The position numbers were made by a program, and so were the translations under genes. Under the pieces are notes generated by a model. The model saw nothing but the letters and a program-made list of their open reading frames with translations. It was not told where the DNA came from and ran no database searches. DNA of 64,000 nucleotides from Candidatus Obscuribacter phosphatis (GTDB lineage Bacteria; Cyanobacteriota; Vampirovibrionia; Obscuribacterales; Obscuribacteraceae). Location of the stretch: positions 2,434,529 to 2,498,528 of the forward strand of contig MOYA01000001.1 in assembly GCA_001899315.1 (NCBI GenBank), written 5' to 3'. The first letter of the stretch is position 1. Each line of letters opens with the position of its first letter. Below, piece by piece: positions 42,791 to 51,421 of the stretch.

Positions 42791-43348
42791 TTGTCATTCG
42801 CCGAAAATCTGAAGACAATGCTACAGCCAGTGCAAGCGGTTAGGGCATTAGCCTGGCAGCATCTACTGACAGCCGCTCTTGCTATTTCATTGCTTGTCTC
42901 AGCTGCAAAAGCAGGGGCGGCCGACATCAATGCCGACTATGCCGCCTTTATGGAAAAGCTCCAGAAGCGAATTAAGCGCAATTGGGCGCCTCCCACCGCA
43001 GGCTCAACCGGAAGGGTGAGAGCCCTATTTACAGTAAGAAAAGACGGCACAGTAAGAGCCATGCGCATCATCCAATCGGGCGGGGCTGAGGCGGACGCGG
43101 CCGCTTTGAAAGCGATTCAAGATTGCGGCGATTTCGACGCTCTGCCTGAGGGCGCCCCGGCCACTGTCGACATAGAGTTCACCTTTGACTATAAGTATTA
43201 CGGAGCCATCAAGCCCGAAGAAATAATTGCCAAGCTGTGGGAAGGGTCGGTCTCGTGCCAAGCGGAGAGACTGAAAGAAGACCTGAAAGAAAGAGAAAGA
43301 AATGAGAAAGGTAGGCAGAGCCGCCAGAGCAAGATTAAGGGGTACTAA
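42791..43348 (+). CDS. TonB C-terminal-domain protein
   Basis: 185 residues from TTG at 42791. An N-terminal hydrophobic stretch (LLTAALAISLLVSAAKAGAA) is a signal peptide or anchor. The middle has the TonB_C fold: YAAFMEKLQKRIKRNWAPP, then GRVRALFTVRKDGTVRAM and SGGAEADAAALKAI. The C-terminal 40 residues are charged and helical. Related short proteins bear a TonB_C domain without ExbBD and act in envelope links or are of unknown role. No ExbB, ExbD or TonB receptor gene is nearby. Confidence 0.82.
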   Translation: MSFAENLKTMLQPVQAVRALAWQHLLTAALAISLLVSAAKAGAADINADYAAFMEKLQKRIKRNWAPPTAGSTGRVRALFTVRKDGTVRAMRIIQSGGAEADAAALKAIQDCGDFDALPEGAPATVDIEFTFDYKYYGAIKPEEIIAKLWEGSVSCQAERLKEDLKERERNEKGRQSRQSKIKGY

Positions 43349-43356
43349 TCCGGCTT

Positions 43357-43385
43357 TTGACATCCCTGTTCAATTATGCAATAAT
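43357..43385 (+). promoter_or_regulatory. Sigma-70 promoter of the DEAD-box helicase gene
   Basis: TTGACA (43357-43362, consensus) and AATAAT (43380-43385, 5 of 6) with an ideal 17-bp spacer. Transcription would begin near 43392, about 35 bases before the GTG start. Confidence 0.65.
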
Positions 43386-43426
43386 GGCGTTCTTGCGATT
43401 CAATATGGATTTAGTTTTTTAGAGCT

Positions 43427-44680
43427 GTGATTAGTTTTTCCGAGCTTGGTCTGTCCAAGCCAGTCGTTGCCGCGTTAAGCGAATTAGGATATGAGTATCC
43501 GACCGAGATTCAGGCTGGTACTGCCCAGTACATCCTTAGCGGTCTAGATGTTATGGCCTCAGCCCAAACGGGCTCGGGTAAGACAGGCGCCTTCGCCCTG
43601 CCTGTCATCGAGTGTTTAGACGAACCCGATGAACAACCCCGTTGTCTGGTTCTTACACCGACAAGAGAATTGGCCCTGCAGGTAGAAGAAGAATTTCGCA
43701 AATTTTGCAAATACAAGAAATTGAAGACCGCCACTGTCTATGGTGGCACTGCCTTTGCCAAGCAAATCGCCGCCCTGAAAAAGCCGGTCGATGTAATCGT
43801 AGCCACACCTGGACGTCTGCTAGACTGCGTCGAACACAAATATGTCAATCTCTCGAAGGTAGAGATTTTGATATTGGATGAAGCCGATAGACTGCTTGAC
43901 CTTGGCTTTATGCCGCAGTTGCGCAAGATCATCTCAAAATTGCCTAAAGATAGGCAAACCTTGATGTTCTCGGCCACCCTTGAAGGCAAGGTTGCAGCAA
44001 TCGCCTCTGACTATATGCAAAACCCTGTCACGGTGCGAGTGAACACCGAAAGACTAGATGTCGAATCTATCGATCAACGCTTTGTGCACGTCAAAGAATA
44101 CGACAAAGACGAGAAGTTGATTGAACTTTTGAGTGCCATTCAAAGCGATAAAGATATTGAGATAGCTAAATCTGCCGCCGCCAAAGAAGCGAAAAGCAAG
44201 AAAGCCTCTAAAGATGACGAACCTGACGAGGTCGAACTGAGAACCGATTCGGTGCTCATCTTTACTGGCACCAAGCGCAAAGCCAGCTGGGTGAAAGACA
44301 GGCTGCGCGACGCCGGCATCAAAGCAGAAGAGATTCATTCGGACATAAGCCAAGCCAAACGCGAAAGCACCCTGAAGCGCTACCGCGCCGGTTCTTTCAA
44401 TGTGCTAGTGGCCACCGACGTAGCAGCGCGCGGTCTGGACATTCCTTTTATAGGTCATGTTTTCAACTATGACCTGCCCGAACTGGCCGAAGATTATATT
44501 CACCGCATCGGAAGAACAGGCCGAGCCGGGCGCTCAGGCGTGGCAACAACTTTCGTCTCAGACGAACAGAAGCATCTTCTCGCTTCTATTGAAAATATAA
44601 TCGGCATCAAGAAAGAAAAGCCCAAGCTCAGCATGGCTAAGCAAGCGGCTCTCAAGCGCTTTCATTCAAGACGTCGTTAA
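43427..44680 (+). CDS. DEAD-box RNA helicase, RhlE-like
   Basis: 417 residues from GTG at 43427. Helicase motifs in order: Q motif YPTEIQAGTAQYILSG, motif I AQTGSGKTGAFALP, Ia PTRELALQV, motif II DEADRLLDLGF, motif III FSATLEGK, then after a Lys/Glu-rich insert VLIFTGTKRKA, VATDVAARGLDIP and motif VI HRIGRTGRAGR. It unwinds RNA duplexes using ATP and is often cold-induced or ribosome- or degradosome-linked. The Lys/Ala/Asp insert between the two RecA domains (near residues 245-275) is longer than usual. It stands as a single gene with its own promoter. Confidence 0.95.
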   Translation: MISFSELGLSKPVVAALSELGYEYPTEIQAGTAQYILSGLDVMASAQTGSGKTGAFALPVIECLDEPDEQPRCLVLTPTRELALQVEEEFRKFCKYKKLKTATVYGGTAFAKQIAALKKPVDVIVATPGRLLDCVEHKYVNLSKVEILILDEADRLLDLGFMPQLRKIISKLPKDRQTLMFSATLEGKVAAIASDYMQNPVTVRVNTERLDVESIDQRFVHVKEYDKDEKLIELLSAIQSDKDIEIAKSAAAKEAKSKKASKDDEPDEVELRTDSVLIFTGTKRKASWVKDRLRDAGIKAEEIHSDISQAKRESTLKRYRAGSFNVLVATDVAARGLDIPFIGHVFNYDLPELAEDYIHRIGRTGRAGRSGVATTFVSDEQKHLLASIENIIGIKKEKPKLSMAKQAALKRFHSRRR

Positions 44681-44708
44681 AGAGAACAAGTAGTCTAATA
44701 GACAACTT

Positions 44709-45671
44709 TCACCTTGTTTTTGACTCTCGATAAAGAGACATAGCCACCTGCTCTATCAAATCCCGCATAGCAAGCACTTGCAGCCATTCCGGTGGAATAG
44801 CCTCAATGCCATAGAAAGCACCAGCCAATTGTCCATAGACAGCGGCAGTAGTGTCGGCATCATCACCCAAGTTTACTGCCAACAAACAACCATCTCTAAA
44901 ATTATCGCTGCGATAGAAAGCCCAGAGAGCCGCTTCCAAAGACTCTACTACATAGCCTGAGCCACGAATTTGCGGCGGTTGTTTGGTTTTGAAAGATCCG
45001 GCCGCCACGGCAGCGACCTCATCACAAAGTGGAATCTTCTCAAACTCAAGACAACTTTCGACAGGGCTGTAATGCGCTGACAAAAGCTCATCTTTTGCAG
45101 CTCCTTGCAAGGCACCGACGATGAGAGCGCCCAAATAGCGGCAAGCATGCAGACAGGCAAGTGCCCCATGGGTGGTGCGTGAGCTATCCTCAGAAAGTTC
45201 AATTGCTATCTCTGGATTGCGAAAAAAGAAAAGTGGCACTGGCGCCAATCTCATGATTGAACCGTTTCCTGCTGTTCTTTCGTTGAGCGTCCCGCAGTAA
45301 GGTTGACCTGTCTCGATAAACTTATCGAGTGAAGCCTGCGTGGTGCGTCCGATATCAAAACAGCGCCCAATACTGCTTAAATGCCCTTCCTTATACCATC
45401 TAACATAGCGCTGCATCTGATCTAAGGCATCAAAACCACGACATTCAAGCAGACTCTCGGCTAAACAAAGAGCCATCGATGTATCATCAGTCCATTGCCC
45501 AGGCTCAAGACCGGCCGGACCACCGCCGATCATTTCATGCACCGGGGCGAAGGTACCCGGCAGGGAGAATTCGACACTGGCGCCAAGGGCATCGCCGCAC
45601 GCAAGCCCAAACAAACTACCGACAAATCTGTCTTTTAGTGCAACCAAGTTTTGCTCTCTAGTATTTATCAA
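44709..45671 (-). CDS. ADP-ribosylglycohydrolase family protein
   Basis: Up to 320 residues from TTG at 45671. TTG at 45647 ([12 protein letters not shown]) has the better ribosome site, AGAGAG. The DraG/ARH fold is clear: [18 protein letters not shown] near residue 18, metal-binding [14 protein letters not shown] near residue 60, [14 protein letters not shown] near residue 137, [10 protein letters not shown] near residue 163 and the second metal block [20 protein letters not shown] near residue 266. These Mg2+-dependent enzymes remove ADP-ribose from proteins or small molecules. It is convergent with the helicase gene. A functional link to the NAD-related genes at 25-31 kb is possible but unproven. 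Confidence 0.93.
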   Translation of the reverse strand: MINTREQNLVALKDRFVGSLFGLACGDALGASVEFSLPGTFAPVHEMIGGGPAGLEPGQWTDDTSMALCLAESLLECRGFDALDQMQRYVRWYKEGHLSSIGRCFDIGRTTQASLDKFIETGQPYCGTLNERTAGNGSIMRLAPVPLFFFRNPEIAIELSEDSSRTTHGALACLHACRYLGALIVGALQGAAKDELLSAHYSPVESCLEFEKIPLCDEVAAVAAGSFKTKQPPQIRGSGYVVESLEAALWAFYRSDNFRDGCLLAVNLGDDADTTAAVYGQLAGAFYGIEAIPPEWLQVLAMRDLIEQVAMSLYRESKTR

Positions 45672-45710
45672 ATCCAGAATAGCACGTAACTGTTTTCACC
45701 CTAAAGCAAA

Positions 45711-47012
45711 TCATTCGTCATTAATCTGACTCTGTAACTGCTCAATAACCTCAGATATCAGCCGAGAAAAAAGACCTGAAAATGACGTTGGACTAACAAT
45801 CTTGTTGGTCTTCAGCAATGGATTGAAATCCGCTTGGAAGTCGCCAAAGCAATCTTGATCCATAAAAATGGTTCCGAAATTTCCTTCTTTGTCAAAAAAC
45901 AAATATTCATGACAGTTATCGTCAATATAGCGAACACCAAAGGCAAAGAAATTTTGGTCTATATGCTCGATGTGTTGAGGCTTATAAAACTCTTCAAACT
46001 CTGGGCGACCGCCCCAACAGTAATCAATAAAATTGACTAGACCGGGCTTGGCTATTTGCTCTTCATCCCAGTGTTCAAGTATAGCCAGTTTAGTCTCAAA
46101 AGTACCAATACCAAAAACACCATAGTTAAGAGCGAAATCCCGCAATTGATCAGGCAGCCTGAAGCCGTTGCTAGTCTCGTGCATGACTAGCTGCTGCTCG
46201 CTCAAAAGCTTTCTGTCTTGCATGCCAAAATATTCAGCATAGTCTGGCTTTATCTGCTCGTAATACTCAAGAGCCGCTCTATACCTTGCAACAGCCTCTT
46301 CGAGCGTCTCATCTGGTGGGGCAAGCTTCAACTTGGCTTCAGGGTCAGAAGCAAAATGCGCCTCAAAATCGGCGGACCGACAAACTTCAGCCAGCTTGGC
46401 ATTATTGGTCAAAGCCTCGTGCTCTCTCTTTTTCATTTTGGTTAAGAGGTCAAATAGCTGAGCCCGATACGGGTCAGCATCAAAAGATTGAGCGGTGCCG
46501 GTTAATTCGATCAGGCGCAAAAGTACAATGGCATGGGTCTCAAAAAACGGTTGCAGCTCACTTTGATCATCAATTGGCGAGGTAATGGAAAAACAAGCAT
46601 TAATATGATCAAGAGCTATTTTGCATTCTTCTAGACTGACTGCCCTTTCGCAGAGAGTCCAGGCTAAAGTATTATGGGCCGCCCTAAGCGTCGCTCGCAC
46701 ATGCGAGTCTTCACTCAAATAAGGAAATAGGGTGGTATTTCTGAGCTTATCTATGGCGGCGCGACAGGTATCTAGAGCTTGCTCTATCTGCCCGAGCTCA
46801 TATTGGGCGTATCTTCTTGAATCATAGATCCATGCCCATGAAGAGCCAGCATCGCGACCAGCTAGACCCCCATCTAGACCACCGTTCAAAAGACTCTCAG
46901 CTTTACTGAGAGTCTCTAAAGCATCTTTGTAGCGCTTCTGCGAAATTTGCTTTTGCGCCTTAACTAGATGCTTATCAAAATCTTTGGCTTTATTTCTAAA
47001 AAATAGCGACAT
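45711..47012 (-). CDS. TPR protein with C-terminal SMI1/KNR4 (SUKH)-like domain
   Basis: 433 residues, no signal peptide. The N-terminal half is TPR-like (YKDALETLSKAESLLNG; YELGQIEQALDTCRAAIDKL). From about residue 255 it has a SUKH-type domain: ASNGFRLPDQLRDFALNYG-like segment, a GxFE strand, then FAFGVRYIDDNCHEYLFFD. SUKH proteins are common as immunity proteins against nuclease or deaminase toxins, but also act as general scaffolds. No toxin gene is adjacent. It follows the ADP-ribosylglycohydrolase region on the same strand by 40 bp. Confidence 0.7.
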   Translation of the reverse strand: MSLFFRNKAKDFDKHLVKAQKQISQKRYKDALETLSKAESLLNGGLDGGLAGRDAGSSWAWIYDSRRYAQYELGQIEQALDTCRAAIDKLRNTTLFPYLSEDSHVRATLRAAHNTLAWTLCERAVSLEECKIALDHINACFSITSPIDDQSELQPFFETHAIVLLRLIELTGTAQSFDADPYRAQLFDLLTKMKKREHEALTNNAKLAEVCRSADFEAHFASDPEAKLKLAPPDETLEEAVARYRAALEYYEQIKPDYAEYFGMQDRKLLSEQQLVMHETSNGFRLPDQLRDFALNYGVFGIGTFETKLAILEHWDEEQIAKPGLVNFIDYCWGGRPEFEEFYKPQHIEHIDQNFFAFGVRYIDDNCHEYLFFDKEGNFGTIFMDQDCFGDFQADFNPLLKTNKIVSPTSFSGLFSRLISEVIEQLQSQINDE

Positions 47013-47135
47013 TGAAAAATCCCGGTCTGCCAGTCTCTGGTTAATAATCTTTGCTTAGCAATCTGTACTTTTAATACTTTGCTTTCAATACTTTGCTCTC
47101 AACACTGTGCATGTCTTACTGCCAATGCACTTAAA

Positions 47136-48470
47136 TTAGCCGGGCAATGACAAAATCTGTTTATACCTAATGCCAGGAAAGACAACTGCAGCAAGGCGCT
47201 CATCAATTGAAAAAGTCTGTTTCATGACATCAAACAATAGGTCTCGATAATCAATCAAGACCGATAACCCGGTGGGGGCAAGAGTCAAAGAGGGATCTTC
47301 CTTCAAACCAGGATAAACCCCAACCACTCGACCGCCCTTTATGGCGCCACCACATATAATGGCGGCAAAACCCCGGCCATGATCTGTGCCCAAGGAAGAA
47401 TTTTGGTAGACACGTCGTCCGAATTCGGTAAGCACCACTGTGGTGACTTGCTTGCGCAGAGGACCCAAATCGTCTTGAAAAGCGCGCAAAGAGTTGCCTA
47501 AGTCTCTAATAAAGCCGGCTTGCAGCCCTTCCTCATTGCCTTGAACAAAATGAGTATCCCAACCGTCACTATCTATACAAGCTACTTTTAGACCCACCCT
47601 CGCCTTGATCAAGCCGCAAAGGTCACGCAAACCCTGACCAAGTTCGCTATCTGGATACTGCCAATTCGCTCCCTTCAGCTTTCTAAGATTTTCTTGCTGC
47701 TGCCTTAGCCCAAGCGCCTTAATGCGCTCAAGCATCTGCAAGGTGGAAGTAGCGGCACCGGCAAGTTCTTTATTGCTACAGGCACCATAGAGCTTAGCAA
47801 GAGTGGCCGACACCGCGGCTGTCTCTGCAGTGGGCGCTTCCAAAACCACCTCGTCTATGCCACTCAAAGCCGCTATGGAAGGAGCGCCGCGCAGAGACTC
47901 AGCGACATTGGTGCCCATCGAAACAGCGCTAAGGGGACCAAGCGGACCACTACTTAAGGCAAGCAGTCGACCAAGATAGCCGCCGCTCACAGGCTCTACA
48001 TGACCGCCCTTAAAAGTGCTTCCGTGTTCCATCTGATCTTGGGCTTCAAAATGCGAGCCCGATAAATTATCAGTACCGACTGCCTGCACAAAGCTCAGCT
48101 CGCCGCTTTCATATAAAGGCAAAAGAGGCGCCAGCTGTGGGTGCAGACCATAGGCAAGGGCACCGGGGGCGCTAGCAGGCAAGGGTAAAGACTTGCCAAT
48201 GGCAATAGTGGGACGAAAGCGATGGTAATCATCATCAAAGGACGGCACCAGCATATTGAGGGTATCGGCACCGCCGCGCAAAAATATCACAACCAGACAG
48301 TGCTCACTGGCGGCAAAGTCGACAGTCAAAGCGGCAGCGGCGCGACCACCGGGGCGAGTCTGTTGCCCCCCCGACTCAGATAAAGGCTGAGATTGAGCTT
48401 GCTGCTTGCCTTTACCTGCTGTATCTTTTGTATTTTTTATATCTTTTGAATTCTTTGTATTTTCAGGCAT
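47136..48470 (-). CDS. DUF1501 family protein
   Basis: 444 residues from ATG at 48470, which has GAGGTG 7 bases upstream (a TTG at 48485 overlaps the previous stop). The core matches DUF1501: VVIFLRGGADTLNMLVPSFD near residue 60, LPLYESGELSFVQAVG, SHFEAQDQMEHG near residue 150, and WDTHFVQGNEEG with TVVLTEFGRRVYQN near residue 330. The family is related to sulfatase/alkaline phosphatase-like enzymes and is nearly always paired with DUF1800. Unlike many members, it has no Tat signal; instead the N-terminus is a Lys/Asn/Thr repeat. It is the last gene of a three-gene operon. Confidence 0.92.
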   Translation of the reverse strand: MPENTKNSKDIKNTKDTAGKGKQQAQSQPLSESGGQQTRPGGRAAAALTVDFAASEHCLVVIFLRGGADTLNMLVPSFDDDYHRFRPTIAIGKSLPLPASAPGALAYGLHPQLAPLLPLYESGELSFVQAVGTDNLSGSHFEAQDQMEHGSTFKGGHVEPVSGGYLGRLLALSSGPLGPLSAVSMGTNVAESLRGAPSIAALSGIDEVVLEAPTAETAAVSATLAKLYGACSNKELAGAATSTLQMLERIKALGLRQQQENLRKLKGANWQYPDSELGQGLRDLCGLIKARVGLKVACIDSDGWDTHFVQGNEEGLQAGFIRDLGNSLRAFQDDLGPLRKQVTTVVLTEFGRRVYQNSSLGTDHGRGFAAIICGGAIKGGRVVGVYPGLKEDPSLTLAPTGLSVLIDYRDLLFDVMKQTFSIDERLAAVVFPGIRYKQILSLPG

Positions 48471-48481
48471 AAGAAAACACC

Positions 48482-49999
48482 TCAATGCATCTGAAAAGCC
48501 GGAGAGCAGAGTATCATCGCCAAAAGCTCCTGCTCTTTCAATTTACTTTCTGAAAATGCCTGCCGCTCGCCCTCGTCGGGTAAGCGACCCACCAAATATG
48601 GAAAAATCTTATTTTGAAATTTTGGCGGAGAATAATCGGCGTTGAGAGCCTCGCCCAAGCGAGGCAAGTCCACGCTCAAAGATTCAATTTTATTGGCACA
48701 CAAAGCCATGGCAAAGTTCCAGCGCCAAAGCAGGGTGCCCATCCAGGGCTGAGATTCCATCGGGTAGCCGTCTGGGGTGGGATACTGGAAAACAGGTTGC
48801 CCCATGCGCTCGAGATAGCGTACCAAGGGAGCACCGGCATTGGTATCACCGGCAAGAGCCCTAATTGAACTGACCATAAAGCGAAAGGGTCTCTTAAACT
48901 TAGTGGCACGAGAAAGTGAACTCTTAAATTGGTCCGAGGCTAGAGCCTGCCTCAGCATTGGTTTGATTTCACCCTTTGTCTCTTTAAAAGTATCAGCCAA
49001 TTCCTTGACCAACTGAGGGTCTGGATTGTCGCTAACAAAATAACGCGAGAGTTTGTAAGCGACATAATGTGCCGTTGATGGATGCTTCATCAAAATATCA
49101 ATGACCTGTTCTAGATCGCCTTCCCCGCCGCCGCCTGCAATAACATGCCCGAGTATTTTTTTAGGGCCGTCGTCATGACAGGAACGGTCAAAATAGACTT
49201 CGCCGCGGCGATAGCGGTCGTGCAGCTTGAAGCCAGAGAGAGCCCTTGCTACCTCATAGACATCTTGTTGGGTGTAACCACCATAGACGCCCATTGTATG
49301 TAACTCTAAGAGTTCTCTAGCATAGTTCTCATTAGGTCTATCGCCGGCTTTGCTGACATGGTTATCTTTGCCGTCTAAATAAATAAGCATAGCCGGTGAG
49401 CGAGCCGAACCCAGCACCAGGTCTCTAAAATTACCAAGGGCGTGCTTGCGTATCACATTGTTCTGATCTGCCGGCTTCAGATAAATACAATCGCCTTTAT
49501 CTATACTGATATTGAAGTGGTCGCTCCAAAATTCCACGAGACACTCTAAGAGTTGCCGTCGGCTGTAAATAGCCTTTAGCATGGTGAAACGTGCCATATC
49601 AGAACGCAAGACTTCTTTTTTAAATTCATGCATGTTATGCATATCAAATTCAAGCGACTCAAAGCGCCGCACCCTAACATCGGCAGCTTTATCATCAATA
49701 GAATCAGGATGCAGCTGCTCTTCCAAATAGCTGGCGCCCATTGCCTTCAATCTATCTAGATCGCCTGGAAAGGGACCAAAAGAAATTCGACTTAGCGTAT
49801 GAAAGTCTAAATCTACTTCTCGCCCGCTGCCGACTATGCCACTACTTTTGATACTATCTGGAATACGATGACCGAGGTTCTGCGATATCGAACTGCGCAC
49901 CAATTCGCAGCCGGTCAAAGACGCGCCGTAAAAGCAAGCAAGTACATAAAGCATGCGGCGGCGACTTATCTCTTCTCTAACAGTCTTGCTGTCGCTCAT
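48482..49999 (-). CDS. DUF1800 family protein
   Basis: 505 residues. The N-terminus has a possible lipoprotein or signal segment (RRMLYVLACFYGASLTGCEL) with a Cys placed like a lipobox. DUF1800 marks: LSRISFGPFPGDLDRLKAMG near residue 68, LVEFWSDHFNIS near residue 155, NENYARELLELHTMGVYGGYTQQDV near residue 225 (described across its conserved core), and GYPMESQPWMGTLLWRWNFA near residue 425. The role is unknown, though it is almost always beside DUF1501. Its ATG overlaps the upstream membrane-gene stop (ATGA), and the DUF1501 gene follows directly. Confidence 0.92.
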   Translation of the reverse strand: MSDSKTVREEISRRRMLYVLACFYGASLTGCELVRSSISQNLGHRIPDSIKSSGIVGSGREVDLDFHTLSRISFGPFPGDLDRLKAMGASYLEEQLHPDSIDDKAADVRVRRFESLEFDMHNMHEFKKEVLRSDMARFTMLKAIYSRRQLLECLVEFWSDHFNISIDKGDCIYLKPADQNNVIRKHALGNFRDLVLGSARSPAMLIYLDGKDNHVSKAGDRPNENYARELLELHTMGVYGGYTQQDVYEVARALSGFKLHDRYRRGEVYFDRSCHDDGPKKILGHVIAGGGGEGDLEQVIDILMKHPSTAHYVAYKLSRYFVSDNPDPQLVKELADTFKETKGEIKPMLRQALASDQFKSSLSRATKFKRPFRFMVSSIRALAGDTNAGAPLVRYLERMGQPVFQYPTPDGYPMESQPWMGTLLWRWNFAMALCANKIESLSVDLPRLGEALNADYSPPKFQNKIFPYLVGRLPDEGERQAFSESKLKEQELLAMILCSPAFQMH

Positions 50000-50484
50000 G
50001 CCTTTGCTTTTTTCTTAAAGAGTGTGCGAACAAAAATGCCAAAGCCCATGGTAATTGCCAGTGGCAAGAGAAAGAACCAGCCCACCACAGGCAAAACAAA
50101 AGAAAGCACCAAAACAAATGAGCCGGTGAGCATGTCTTTGGCACTTTCTGGCTGCCAGCCGCTATTTCTAAGCCGTCGACCAAGCTCTAAAACCAGACCA
50201 GAAAGACCTAGATTAGCCAAAGTGAGACTGATTGAAATCAAAGCGATAACAAACAAACCACCAATAGGCTCGGGCAGTTTCGAGGCTAGTCCGGCAGCAA
50301 TTGTGATTGTGACAACTATGGGCAAACCAATCAAAAAGGCAAGCCAGCGCTTTTTCGGCGCTATTTCAGCGGCAGCCAAAACCATACCAGGGAAGAGTCC
50401 ATACAAAAGCAACCAGAAAGCGGGAAAGGTTAGGCAGATACCAAGGACACTAAAGACCACCGCCATCGTATCGGCTAAAAGCAT
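49996..50484 (-). CDS. Four-helix membrane protein of unknown function
   Basis: 162 residues with about four membrane helices: MAVVFSVLGICLTFPAFWLL, WLAFLIGLPIVVTITIAAGL, GLFVIALISISLTLANLGLS and GSFVLVLSFVLPVVGWFFLL. The C-terminus is Lys-rich (FKKKAKA). GGGAGG precedes the ATG. It heads the operon with DUF1800 and DUF1501 and overlaps the former by 4 bp, so it may anchor or export that pair. No family is recognised. Confidence 0.72.
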   Translation of the reverse strand: MLLADTMAVVFSVLGICLTFPAFWLLLYGLFPGMVLAAAEIAPKKRWLAFLIGLPIVVTITIAAGLASKLPEPIGGLFVIALISISLTLANLGLSGLVLELGRRLRNSGWQPESAKDMLTGSFVLVLSFVLPVVGWFFLLPLAITMGFGIFVRTLFKKKAKA

Positions 50485-50569
50485 TCGACCTCCCGCCCAA
50501 TGAAACTCTAGAAACAGGAACTACCTTGTAGAATATGCCTCATCCCAAGAGAAACTATCTAAAACAGGC

Positions 50570-50603
50570 AATTTATCTAAGTGGACAATTTATCTAAATG
50601 AGC
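50570..50603 (+). repeat. 17-bp tandem duplication over a start codon
   Basis: CAATTTATCTAAGTGGA (50570-50586) is followed by CAATTTATCTAAATGAG (50587-50603), with a degenerate third copy before. The second copy contains the ATG of the DUF3142 gene. Confidence 0.88.
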
Positions 50604-51419
50604 ATTCTGTTTAAAGTCAAGTTTGCCCTTACGGCAGCCGGTTTTGCCATGACAATAGGTACTCTGGGCTGGCTGGGGGCGATTTCTGCAGCGGACGCCC
50701 AAGCAATACTTAACCAAAGACAAGGGCCCAAGCTAACTATTTGGACCTTTGACTATCCGCAAGACTTGACCTTTCTCAAGGACGAAAGCAGCACACAGAT
50801 AGCCTATCTAGCCGGACACGCCAGAATAGTTGAGGGGCGCGTCTATTTCAGGCGCAACAAGAAAACGCTAAAGATACCGACCCAGATGAGCAAGTTTCCA
50901 GTAATTAGAGTTGAGACTGCAGGCAAGATAAAAAACGAAGCTATTGATCCACTGGTAAAAGTTTTTCTAGATGAAGTGAAAAGAAGCGGCGCCAAGAAAC
51001 TGCAAGTAGATTTTGACGCCAGAGAAGATGAACGGCAATTTTATGCAAGTTTCTTACAAAAACTCAAAGAAAATCTCACAGTGGCTTCTCTGGCAGATGT
51101 CAAAATTAGTATTACTGCGCTAGCCAGCTGGAGTCTCGAACCTGATTTTCTGCCCTCTGTCGTGGACGAGAGGGTACTAATGCTCTTTAGTATGGGCAAG
51201 GATGAGGATAAAGTGCTTGCCGCCCTCTCAAACAAGATAGCGGGGCAGAGTGGCGGCGATGCTCTCTGTTTGGGTATAGGCACATTTGAAGGGGCAGTCA
51301 ATGAAAAGATTGGTCGGCTCTTCCCTAAATGTCGCAACTGGTATGTATTTAATGCACATAGCTGGTCGGAAGCAAGCTATGCCCGAGCCAAGAAATTAGT
51401 CAAAACACTAAGCAGGTAA
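50598..51419 (+). CDS. DUF3142 domain protein
   Basis: 273 residues with a signal peptide (FALTAAGFAMTIGTLGWLGA, cleavage near ADAQA). The DUF3142 domain shows LTIWTFDYPQDLTFLKDES near residue 45, PVIRVET near residue 100, VQVDFDARE-type LQVDFDAREDERQFYASFL near residue 138 and ITALASWSLE. The domain looks like a TIM-barrel hydrolase, but the activity is not established. It starts inside a 17-bp duplication with no strong ribosome site and is followed after 2 bp by a large exported protein, which suggests a joint role. Confidence 0.85.
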   Translation: MSILFKVKFALTAAGFAMTIGTLGWLGAISAADAQAILNQRQGPKLTIWTFDYPQDLTFLKDESSTQIAYLAGHARIVEGRVYFRRNKKTLKIPTQMSKFPVIRVETAGKIKNEAIDPLVKVFLDEVKRSGAKKLQVDFDAREDERQFYASFLQKLKENLTVASLADVKISITALASWSLEPDFLPSVVDERVLMLFSMGKDEDKVLAALSNKIAGQSGGDALCLGIGTFEGAVNEKIGRLFPKCRNWYVFNAHSWSEASYARAKKLVKTLSR

Positions 51420-51421
51420 AA

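Noticed and set aside
44681-44745. Terminator between the helicase and ADP-ribosylglycohydrolase genes (AACAAG...CTTGTTTTT)
   Set aside because: The 6-bp stem has a long loop and is interrupted; it is too weak to call.
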